NCBI RefSeq assembly: GCF_030867095.1
Contig: NC_081833.1
Location: forward strand, 75,273,395 to 75,337,394
From: Alligator mississippiensis
Lineage: Eukaryota; Chordata; Crocodylia; Alligatoridae
Direction: 5' to 3'
Length of the DNA: 64,000 bases
Below the pieces are notes generated by a model. The model ran no database searches. It saw nothing but the letters and a program-made list of their open reading frames with translations, and was not told the origin of the DNA. This document shows, piece by piece, positions 24,501 to 36,500 of the stretch (its first letter is position 1; the number at the start of each line of letters is the position of its first letter). The position numbers and the translations under genes are program-made.

Positions 24501-27500
24501 CCCGGGTCTCAGCCCCTGACAGCGTCACCTGCATCCCCGGGCACCGTGCTGATGGCCCAGCCCCTGCCCCTCAGCTGTGTCCCAGGTAGCACCCCCTGGC
24601 CATCTCCCTCTTCCAATGCCAGAGCGAAGGGGCAGCATAGGGCATCCCTGGGAGCCAGGCGCCTACCGGCAGTTGATGAAGTTGGGCACGGGATTGTGCC
24701 CGTCACGAGCAGGGTCCAGGTGGTCGGTGTTCTCGCCGGCCGCCCGGCGCCACTCCTCCGTGCGCTCCGCCTCGAAGACCCGCCACTGCTGGGAGGCGCA
24801 GAGCAGCAGCAGGAAGTCACCTGCAGGGACCAGGGGGTCAGAACCGGACCTGCAGACCCCTCCCCGGGGCATTGTCCTGGCTCCTCCCCCTCCCTTGCAA
24901 AGAGGTGGGACTCCAGCTAGGCTCCACCCTAAAAGGGACCGAGCCACGCCCCTTTCTTGCAAAGGGGTGGACCTCCAGATAAGCTCCTCCCCCCAGGGGA
25001 TGAAACCACAACCAGGATCCTCCTCCTTCCTTAAGTGGGCAGGGCCAGCCCCAGGTCCCGCCTCCTCCCTGGGAAGTTCAGCCCGAGATCCAGCTGGTAG
25101 GGATCCCTGCCCGCTCATGGACCAGTATGCAAGGGGCAGGGCGGTGCCCAGTACCCGGGAGTCTGCTCTCCATGGATGCGGAGCACGGGCCTGCGCCCAA
25201 CCTCTGCCGGGAGCACAGACAGACGGACGGACAGGCAGAGGGACAGGAGGACATGCCAATGCGCCAGGGGCAGCTGCCCGTACTCACTGATGAGGTTGAT
25301 GGAGTTGGGCGCCATGTAGAAGTCGGGTAGGTACATCCACTTGATGAGTGCCGAGTTGAGGGGGATGGAGCGGCTCCACCTCCAGGGGTAGTCTGCAGCA
25401 AGAGGGGGGTCAGTGGGACCACGGGGGCAGGCACATCCTCTAAGGACCCCACTCCGCACCCTGGGTCCTAAGAACCCCCTGGCTGCCCCCAGCCCCCTGC
25501 ATAACCTATTTGGGGTGCCACCTCCCCCCCCATGTGTCCCCAGGAGCTGCAGGCTCACGCCTACCCCAGCTTAACCCCCGTCCCTGCCCTTTTACCTTTG
25601 CAGAGGGCTGGGGGGATGCCCACGCACAGCAAGTACTGGTAGAGCAGGAAGAGAGCCAGGAAGAGGCAGTACTTGGGCCAGAGGCGGGCCACGGCGGCGC
25701 GGCGGCGCCGGGTCAGGATGACGACCAGCCAGCAGCCGTGCAGGATCACCATGAAGTTCATCCTCTGCCCGATCACGTTCACCGTCATCAGGAAGCAGAT
25801 CTAAAGAGGGAGGGAGGGGGCTGAGCTGCTATCCAGGTACCTCCTGTCGTCCCCTCTGCAGGTGCTTGCTGGACCGGGGAACGCCCCCGCCTGAACTCAC
25901 CTCCAGCCCAAACTTGTAGTAGAAGTAGTTGAGGAAGTACTGGGCGCAGGGCAGCAAGCCCTGGTCCAGCCGGGCATGCGTGCCCTCCTCAAAGATGGCC
26001 TCGGTGGCAGGCGGCACCAGCTGGTGCTGCCGGCGGTAGTACTCCTGGCGCCGGTACACCGCCGCCTCGAACACCAGCAGCAGCAGCACCAGCAAATGGT
26101 TCTGTCATGGGGACAGGGGCAGGGGTTTGAGTCCCGCCTCGGGCCCCAGGTGCCGGCTCTTGCAAACCCAAGCTGAGCCAAGGACCGTGGGGACGGGAGA
26201 CGGGGGTCACGCACCTGGATGTAGCCCAGGTTGGGGTAGCCCTTGCGGATACCGAACCAGTTGGCGGGGTCCACCGGGCCGCGGTACAGCGTGGAGTTGT
26301 GCAGCTCTGCGGCCGGCAGGTTGGTGCTGTTCAGCAGAGGCTGCGGAGCGTGGGCGGCCGTGAGCAAGGGCAGAGGGGGGTCCCTCCTGTGAGCTGGGCA
26401 CCACCCCGCGCCCTCCTCCGCCCAGCCCAGCAGCCAGATGCCCGGGCCAACCTGAGTGCAGTTGCTGTAGTAGTCGCTGGGCTGGACGACCTCGAGCTGA
26501 TAGAGCATCTTGCAGACTATGATGATGCAGGTCCAGACGGTGGAGAGGCAGGAGGCCATGTGGCGGAAGCGCCCGTAGGGCAGTGCGAAGGCCCACAGTG
26601 CCACCAGCAGGAAGTTCATCACCGACACCTGCATGGATGGATAGACAGATGGATGGACAGAGGTCCAAACAGGAGCCAGCCCCCCCGCTTGGCCACCATG
26701 CCGGTGTCAGGGGAGAGCTGATGCAGCCTGAGGACCCCCTGAGGGGCTGGCTCCCCCCAGCAGCAGGGCAGACTCCCCTGCCACCTATCCAGGACCCCAT
26801 GGATGGAGGGAATCCCTTGGACTCCAGCTAGAGCCCCCCCTCCAGAGCTTCTAAACCCCTTGCACAGCCCCCCCCAGCCCCGGTACCTCCTGCAGTGCCA
26901 CCCAGACGGTGTACAGCGCCACCAGCTTGAGGACGTGCAGCTCCAGCACGCGCCGCACGAAGACCTGCCCCCGTGTCAGCACGTCCGAGAAGCTCCGGCC
27001 CAGCACCTCCAGCCGCTCCAGCACCAAGCCCCACTTGCTGGGCACCGCTGCAAGCAAGGGGGTGGCGCGGGGGACAGGACAGCCCGTCAGCCAGGCTGGC
27101 ACCTGTGCGCCCCTGCCCCGGGCAGCTGGACCCACAACGAGCCCAGACACCCCAACCCAGCCCCCCGACCCCAACGGGGCAGGGTCTTGCTGCACCGCAC
27201 TGGGGGGCACTCACCTTCCGAGGCAGTGTCTGAGCCGCCCTGCTCGGCCTCAGCCTCGCCGCCTTCCTCCTCCTGCCCCTGGGCACCCCGCAGCAAGCGG
27301 CTCTCGTACTCCTCCTCCTCGGGCCTATCAGAGAGGGAGGGGTCAGCACGGGTCACCCCATGACCCTCCGCGTCTTGCTTCGGCTCCCCCAGCCCCACCC
27401 AGGATGCAGAGAGGCAGGCCCCCCACCCTGCTGTGACTGCGGACCCCTACCCCTTCCCAGCTGCTCAGCCCCAGCCCTGGAGGATGTAGCCACCCCGCTC

Positions 27501-30500
27501 CCTGGTGCAGCTGAAGGAGCCCCCCCCAACAGCAGCCCCGGGTGTACCTGGGGGCAAGGTGGGTGCAAGGCGCCGGGGCAGGCGCGTGCTCAGGGTCGGT
27601 GATGCGCATGAAGGGGCGGTGGAAGTAGTGTAGCTGCAGGATGCAGGCCAGCAGGAAGAAGCCGGGGATGAGGATGCTGGAGAAGAGCGCGGACACACTA
27701 AACTGCTCCAGGCCCAGGTCCCTCAGCCTGGAGGGAGAGAAGGGCAGTGGTTCAAGCCCTGGCCCCGTTAGCCCAGGCTCGCCCCGAGGCTGCTAGTCCC
27801 ACGAGACCAGCGTGCGTGGGGCTGCCCTGTGGCTTTGAGCCATGATCTCCATGTGCATTCCCCCTTCTCCCCGAGCAGGGATATAGACCCGCCCCGGACC
27901 CCTGGGTTCTTCCCCCGGCTCTGCCCCACACTCCATGGGGCAAGTCTCCGTGGGGGGGAGAGGTGCCCAGGGCAGGGGCTGGCGTCACTCACTGCCCATT
28001 GGTGAGGCCAGTGAGGTTGCGCCAGTAGGCGGGGAAGTCCTGGAACTGGTAAGTGTAGACGGCGATGAGCACCAGCATGGTGTAGGCCACCACCAGCCAC
28101 CAGAAACCCTTCAGCAGCTTCCGCCACAAGCTGTAGTACACCTGTGGGACAAGAGCCATGAGCGCCTAGGGACGGGGCAGCCTGCCGCGTCCGCCCCCCC
28201 AGCCCTGCCCTGCCCCAGAGCTGCTCTGGATCAACCCTGCCCAGGGAGGTCAGGGGGCCTGGGATAAGTGTCCGGCCCCCCTCCAGCCCCCTGGGAGCCT
28301 GGGCATGGGGCAGGCACATGGACTTGTCTTGCAAAGGGGGCCCCAGCACCTACCCCTGCTTCAGGGCAGTGCCCCACAGCACCAGCCTAAAGGCAAATGC
28401 TAAGAGCCCCTGCTAGCACCCAGGGCTTGCCCATCACAGTGCCCCCACATAGCACCCAGGGCCTGCCCAGTTCAGCGACCCCTGCTAACACGGAGGGCGT
28501 GCCCAGTTCCATGCCCCCCCGCCCCACTAGCACCCAGGGTATGCCCAGCTCTGTATCCCCTTGCTAGCACCCAGGTCACACCCAGCATGGTACCCCCCTG
28601 CAAGCACCCAGGGCATGCACAGCTCTGTATCCCTCTGCTAGCACCCAGGTCATACCCAGCACAGTACCCCCCTGCTAGCACCCAGGGCATACCCAGCTCC
28701 ACGTCCCCCTCCTAGTACCCGGGGCATGCCCAGCTCCGTGCTCCCACCCCGCGCACCTGGAAGAGGGTGAGGCAGAGGAGGAAGAGGAACATGTAGACGA
28801 TCTTGTAGACGACAAGGCGCCCGGCGAAGCTGACCACGATGAACATGCCGGCGCACACCAGGATCCAGTACTTGGCGTAGAACGCCGTCACCAGCCCGCC
28901 CAGTGCCCGCAGCACCCGTGGCCGCCCGCTCGCCTCTGCAAGGCACCGCTGCTCAGAGCTGGGGCCAAGGGGGCATCGTCTCCACCGCAGCCAGTGCCCA
29001 AAACTTCCTGCCCTTTTTACCGGGGCACCTAACCCTCAAGCAGCAGCTGGGGGGAGCAATGGGCAAGGTGCCAGAAGCCCCCCGCCCCTGCAGAGAGGGT
29101 CTTGGCCCGCCCACCCCACCACCCAGGGCACTCGCACTCGGTGCTGGGCTCTCCTGGGGTGCTCTGGCTGCTTCTGGGGGATGCCACAGCCCAGCCCTTA
29201 ATGCCCCACAGCAGCTCCCAGCCTGGAAGCAGGCTGCAAGGACCCCCCATCCCCCATGCCGCGGAAATACCGAGCGTGCCTTGCCAGCCCCGTGCCCCTC
29301 ACCTGTGTCAGTGACGGTCACCTCGAGCAGGGGGGCAGGCGGGCGTCTCCGCTTCAGCAGCTTCTCCTTGACGGACTGGCGCAGCAGCAGCCAGAAGGTG
29401 AGGGTGTAGAGGACCTGCGGGGACAACATAGGTCAGGCCGGGCACCAGCTGGGCATAGAGATGCCCAGATGGACAGGCAGGTGGTGGGGAAGGGCTCACC
29501 TTGGCTCCCAGGTCCAGGCAGGGGTAGGGGGTGTGAGCCAGCCCCAGCTGCTCCAGGCTCATGGAGCCGAGGCGGGTAGGCAGCTCTGGCGCCAGGTCCA
29601 TGCCCCAGACATACTGCAGGCCGCAGAGGGCGAGGCCGTAGAGCAGGATGAAGGGCGAGCACAGCATGGCGAAGTGGTGCCGGCTCCGCATGGTCCAGAT
29701 GAGGCAGGCCCACAGCAGCAGGACAAAGGTCAGCCAGCTGTGGTACGTGATGCTCCACACCTGGAGGGCACCGAGACGGGCACGTGGCAACACCTGCCAG
29801 CCTAGGCTCCCACCCCAGTGCCCCCGCCCGGGGCGCATGAGTCTGCCCCCCGGCTCTTACCATCATGGCAATGAGGGCGCAGACGTAGCTCTGTTTCAGG
29901 ACCATGTGGCCCAGAGCTTGCAGGGGGTCCTTGCGCCGTGCCCGCTTCTTCCTGGCTGCAGAGAGCGCGGCAGAGATAGTCGGAGCTGCCCCCGGGCTAC
30001 CCACTGCCCTTCCCCACCCTGTCTCCCCTCCGGCTCACCCCGCAGGGTCCCACCAGCCCCCACCAAGGAGGTGGATGGAGATGGTGAGCTCTGGACCCAG
30101 CTGCAGGGTCTGAATTGCACATGGCTATGGGGGCATGAGGCTTCCCACCCCCAGCATCCTTCCACCATCAGCCCTTGCACGGACCCAGCGACCTGGGCCT
30201 GGCAAAGCAGCGGGTGCAAAATGGGGAAGGGGCAGGGCTCCAAGCAGGACAGTCCTCACCCTCCTGCCCTGCACCCCAGAACCAGGGGGTGCCCCCCACC
30301 CCCCCAGAGACCTAGCCTGCAATGCCAGGCTGCAGCCGCTAGGGGGCAGCGTGGCTTCACCCCACCCCACCCCAGGCAGCCCCGGTTCGGGGCCCTCGCT
30401 GCAACCCTCGACCACCCCTTGCCCCACCCCATGGCTTACCCAGCGGGGAAGGGTCCTCCAGGATGTGCACCGTGCAGTTATCGGGGCTGGTGGTGGGGGC

Positions 30501-33500
30501 CTCGGCACCAGGCGACAGCATGGGCTGGGGGGCAGAGGAGTGTGAGCTGCGAGCGCTGCACACCCAGGTGCCCCCCACTCACCCCTGTTAGCCCCATAGA
30601 TCCTGGGGGGTCTGCACTACCGGCCCTACAGCCCCTGTGGGCACTAATTCCCGAGGGCACATCCCCTTTCCCCCACCGGGATACGAGGACCCTGTCCCCT
30701 GCCCCGGTGGCTCTGCTCCTGACCTTGGTGTCCTCAGGGAGGCTGTCCCCAGCCTGGGGCCAGTGCTCCAGCTCCACCAGCTCTTCATGCTGGGGCGGCA
30801 CGGCCCGTGTGTCTGTCTCTGTGCTCATGAGTCTCTGGGTTGGGGGAGAGCCAACCTCAGTGCCAGGTGCCAGGGCCGCAGGCACCAGGTCATTGCAGCA
30901 CGGAGCATCTGCTGCCCTGGGGCAGGTGGGGAGAGAAGGGGCAGGGGATGGGGAGGGGAAAGGCAGGGCTAGCCAGGAGCTGCTCACCCGGCGGCGGGCT
31001 TCCAGACGCCTGAGCTTCAGCAGGGTGACCACGGTGAAGTAGAGCAGCAGCAGGACGCCAGGGTTCACGTAGACGGGCCAGCGATGGCTGGTGTTGAGGA
31101 CCAGGGCATTGGGGCTGCTGCAGTTGGTGGCTAAGATGATGTCCTTCAGCCCAAAGACTCTGCAAGGGGGAGAGGATGGTGTGATAGCCCCTGGCGGGGG
31201 TCCCGATGCCGCTCCCACCGCCCCGTGCAGCTAGCGCAGCTCCTGGGTTGCGCTGGGTAGTGCCACCCACACCCCATCCTGCACCCTGCAGAAGGGGCTC
31301 TGAAAGCCAGGGATCCTAATGCACTGTGATTACAAGCTGCCTAGGGACCTGGGTGCTGGGGAGGGCACACGGCACCTGGAAACAGCCCAGCACCCAGCAG
31401 GGAAGGGGCACCGTGGCCCAGCCGCCACGGCCCCGGGGCCTTTCCCTGGGGAACAAGCCGAGGCAAAGCCACAGCTCACCCAGCAGGGATGAGACAAAGG
31501 AGCCGCAGCCACAAGGCACAGCCCAGGTCCGGCTTTGATCCCTGCTCTGAAAGGGCAGGGTGGCACCATGCACCCATGGGTCCAGCCCAGCCCCACGGCC
31601 GCTCCCCTGGGACCTCATCCAGGAAATACGACCCACGTGGGAGCCTGGAGCTGGTGAAGGGGGGTTGAGTCCAGTTCCTAATGGCACGGTGCCCTGGCAT
31701 GGGGAAAGCCAGCGCACCTGGGCAACCTCCAGCCACCTGTCCCCATTGGGGAGACAGCAAGGGGCCAGCTGGATGGCGGTGGGAGGGAGGGAGAAGCTGC
31801 TGACTTACCGTGCCCAGATGCTGGTGGGAGGTAAGAAGGCCTGGATGTACGGTGCCTGGTAGCTGTAGAGGCAGAGGAGGTGGCCGGCGGCGTAGACGCC
31901 CACCATGATGCAGAGGGCGTTGAAGCCCAGGTGGCTGAGGCGGAAGTGGCAGGCCCACCACGTGCACATGCCCACGAACAGCAGGTAGTAGACGCTGGAG
32001 AAGGCCGACGGCAGCGTGATGCCTGTGGGGTCAGGGCCGTTACCCCGAAGGGCTGGCGATGGCTCCGGGGATGAGCCCCCCTTAGCAAAGCAAAGGGGCT
32101 GCCATGACCCTGGGCTGAGACCCCCCACACTCCTCTCACCTGCCAGAGCCAGCAGCAGCAGCGCCAGCCCCTTGCCGGCCGCCCGCAGCAGCCAGTGCAC
32201 CTTCACCCGCAGCTTGGCGGCCAGGGGTGTCGTCTCCGTCGCTGCATCCTCATCGCCCGGCTTCTCAGCACCTTCATCCTCCTCCTCCTCCTCCTGCGGG
32301 CATGCAGGGCAAGGTCAGGGCTCCCTTGCCCATGCTACAGCCCCAGGACTGAGCACAGTGGAGACCTACCGTCCTGAAGGGCGCCAGGGCTTGCATGGGC
32401 ATTGCCACCCTGGATGCCACATCCCGTGGCTTGCCATGCTGCCTAGTGGCTATCTGGGAGCCGGGGCCTGGACACCTGGGTTCTGTCCCCACAGATTTTC
32501 TGGCTGTGCCTCAGTGTCCCCCTCTCCAGCCCTTGGGAAGGGCTTGGAGACCTTTGGGGGCCCACAAGGGACGAGGCAAGTCGGCCACGGGCAGGATGAT
32601 ACCACAAAGGGCGCTGGGCTGGTGCACAGGACAGTTCAGGCTGACGCCGCTGCAAGCAGCCAGGTAATCAGATCCAGGGATCTAGCGCTGCAGGGACGTG
32701 AGCGCAGGGGCCAGCCCCGTTCCAGCCAGGACACACTGACACACGATCCCCTGGCTCCCCGGAAAGGCCATGTATGCAGGCCCTGGCATGGAGGAGGAGA
32801 GGTCGCCCCGACAGGTGCAAAGGCCACGGGCACGGGGCAGGTGTGTGGGGACAAGGGGGTCACTCGAGTCTGGGCCCAGCACCCCACAGAGCAGCCCCTC
32901 AGCCAACGTGCCACATACCCCCGGACCACTGCTGCAGCTGTGGCATGGGGGACATGGCCCCACTGCCTGGAGGCCAACCTGACCTGAGATGCAGGGAGGT
33001 GGAGACGGGTGAGAGGCCCAGTGCTGCCAGCCTCCTGGGGAAGGCACTGGTACTCCCCAGCTGGCAGCACGGGAGAGACCTGGACACGCCGTGGCCTTGG
33101 CCATGGAGAGCAAGCAGCTTGAGGTCTGCATCCCCCACAGCCAGCCCAGCCCTTGCTGGAGGTGCCAGGAACAATGCTCCCTCCATGCCAGCCCAGAGCC
33201 CAGCTGCCTGCACCTGCCCTTGTTCATCCCGGCTGCCGGGAGAGCGTGTGCTGAAGAGCCGCTGGCCCTGCCTGGGTTCCCCGCCTGGGCTCTGCTCCGC
33301 CGTGCGGGGTCCCAACAAAGGCATGTGTGTCTGACCCGGCTCTGGTTACCGCCGGGCATGGGGCCCCAGGTTCGGCTCCAGCACGGAGGAGCACCGACTG
33401 CAAGGGGGACCCAGCTCCCATGGAGGAGCAGGGGGTGCAGCTGAGCACCCCACCAACCTGGACAGGCCATTCCCACCCCTGCCATTCAGGTGTGCAGGGA

Positions 33501-36500
33501 TTGCTGTGCCTCTCCTCCAGGCACCCAGCCAGCACAGAGCCTGGGCCCTCGCTGGCACCAGCAACATCCAAGCCCTGGGGGCAGAGACCAGGGGAGCTCG
33601 CAGGGCTGGTGACACTGGGAAGGGAGCTTTCAGTAGCCAGAACAGAAATACCTGGGCACACCCCCGTAGCACAAAGCAGCGGCACTTTGATGGAGACACC
33701 TGTCCACTCCCCACCTCCACAGCAAACACCCGGGGCCTGGGAACAGCAGCCTGGGGCCGCTCTCATGCCACGAGAGATCCCAGCCCCCTGGCATCTGGCT
33801 GGCAGGGAGCTGGGAGGGTTGGGGGCTAGAAGGGTCCTCCCCATGTATAGCACCCATGTGCCAAGGTGGCGGGGTGCAGCACGTGCCCCCTGTCCTGGGC
33901 CACCGAAGAAGGAAGGAATGAGCCCCTCGGTGCTCAGGGCCAAGCTGAGATGCTGCCCCACTGCCAGGGCAGTGCTCCCAGAGGGTGGGCACTGACTGCA
34001 GCCTGCAAAGTCTCACACCCAGGGACACAGCCATGGGGGTGAGCTGGGGGTGCCAACCCAGCCTGGGGGACCCCTGGCCCCAACATCCAGCCCAGTGGTC
34101 CCTGCAGGGGGTGAGAAGCCAGGGTGCCTGAGCTATGGCTGGAGAGACTGGAGCAAGAGAACAGCCCGAGCCCAGTGGTTGCAGCCCCCCATGGGAACAG
34201 GGCAGCTTTACGAAGGCTCCCCCATGCAGGGTGCTGACAGCGGGCTCTGGCCAGGCGGTGCAACCCTAGCTAGGGACAGCTGTGCCAGCTGCTGTGCTGA
34301 ACCGAGGCTCCCACGCCTCGGTGCCAACAGGAGACAAAGGCTGGAGACCGTGGGCGTCTTGTCGACCTGGGTACGGCCAGTCGCGGGGGGAAGCACCTGC
34401 TGCACAACCGGCCTAATCCCAGAGTCGCCCAGGGGGCAGGGAGGGCACGGGGCCAGGAGGCTGCCCGGGGAGCAGGGAGGCAGGGCATCTCAGTACCAGG
34501 CAGGGCTGGAGCCGCAACGAGTTATCTGGGCCTCTCCCACCCCATCCCTTGCCGTGCCCGGCTGGCGAAGCTGGAATGGGCCCAAGTCATGCTGGAAGGG
34601 CTCTGCGAGGAGCCTACACCTTCTCCCCTTGCTGGGCACCCCCAAGACCCCAATGCAGGATGGGTCCAGCTGCAGCTCCGGGGGCAGCAGGGTTAATGCT
34701 CCCGCTGGCCGGGGGGAGGCCGAGGTGCAGAGCCCCCCCAGCGCGGCTGTCCCTGCCAGCACATTCTGTTCTCAGCACGGCTCACTGCCAGGTCTCCAGC
34801 CCCCCCGGCTCAGCCAGCCCCATAATGCCAGGGCCCCCAGAAGAGCTGAGCCCCAGTGCAGGCAGGCGAGCACTTCTGTATGCTCTGCCCCCATCCCCAT
34901 GCACAGCACCGGCTCCTCCACCTCCCACCTGGTGAGCCCCGGGGCTGCGGGGAATTGCACAGCCCTTGGCCCTGGGAGAAGCACCCTGCTGCCCGCAGAC
35001 AGCCTGGTTTTCCAGGATCACTGCAGGGGTGCGGCGCCAGCTCAGACGCATCCTGGCACTGCCCAGGTTGCTCCCAGGCAGGGCTAACGAGGAGAATGTA
35101 GCCCCCTTGGAGGTCTGGGGGGTTCAGGGAGGCCTGGCTGCTCCACACCCCAGCTCCCGTCACAGGGGAAGGGACAGCAAGGCATGCAAAGCCCACGACG
35201 GGGCATGCTGATCTGCACATGGGTCGGGCACAGCTGTGCACAGCTGTGCCGCGCTCTGGGGCCAGGCAGGGAACCCACGCACACGGCCCCTGCGTGCCCG
35301 GCAGGGACAACTTGGCAGGACCAGCCGAGGGGCTGCAATGGGCCAAGGAGCTGCCCAGCCCTGGGGCTCGTGGGCGGCAGAGGCTGCCCGGCGCGGTGCC
35401 CAGAGCTCGCCCCGGCCCCACATAATGGGAGTCTGTTCCTCGCCTGTTTGCAAGGAGTCCCTATGGCAACCGCGGGGAAACAGGGGCACCGTTCCACCCG
35501 CAGCGTGACTCACCTTGGCTCCTACAAGACGGGTGAAGCCGGGGCCAGGCCCTGGCCCAGCCCCCAGTTGCAGCCCCCTGTCCTAGGGCAGCGTGGCCCG
35601 GCTCTGAGCCTGGGGCAGGCACCGGCGCAGCCCTAGCAGGAACCTTCCCGAGGCCGGGGCAGGCCAGGGGGATATGGTATGGGCAGGCTCTCCAGGCCGC
35701 AGAGACTCACCTGCTCCAGCAGCTCGAGGGATGCCGGCCTACGGACGCGGGCGCCCGCCCCATTGAGGGGCCTAAGGCGGCGACACAGACCCAGGCAGAT
35801 GGCGGAGACCAGCAGGATGCCCACGTCGGGGGCCACCAGGCGCACCGAGTTGGGGATGTCGCTGAGCTCCAGCCTGCGGGGGAGGGTGGGAAGGGGGTGA
35901 GATGCCAGTTTGCCTGTCGCAGGACACCTGTCTACACTGCTCCCCAAAGCACTGGTGCAATGCACACCCCACACCAGGGATGAAGCCATCAGGACAAGGG
36001 CATGGACATGTCCGTGTTCCCCGTGGGCACAGGGCAGGGGCTTCCAGGGGAGCTCCCAGCTGGGTGCCAGTGCCCAGAGAAGGCACGGTGCAGTATGTGC
36101 CATCCTCCTGGAGCTATTCAAGGAGCCTCTGTCCCAGTGGGCCCCAGATCAAGCCCTGACCCCAGAGCATCCCCTCCCCTAGGCTGCAGGCACCCACTCC
36201 GACCCCCTGAGCAGACGGCCCCTCACCTGGTGACCCCAACATGCCGGGACAGCGTCTCCCACATGCTGCCTGCGAGGAAGAAAACAGAGACCAGGTCAGA
36301 TGGAGGGTGCAGGGGCAGGGTGCTGCCCAGCCAGGCAGGCAGGGGCAGGGCAGAGCCAGTTCACATCACTCCTGGCACACTTGCCCGTGTGCCCAAGAAA
36401 GGCCAAGCCCCGAGGGGCAAAAGTCCCCTCCAGGCAGAAAGGGATGTGCCCACCACGGGGCCCCTAGCCAGCCTTGGCCCTGCACTCCCCAAGGGCAGCT

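Noticed and set aside
29648-31042. Open frame of 464 codons on the plus strand
   Set aside because: Antisense to PIEZO1 exons 8-12 with Pro/Ser/Arg-rich low-complexity content and no family resemblance.
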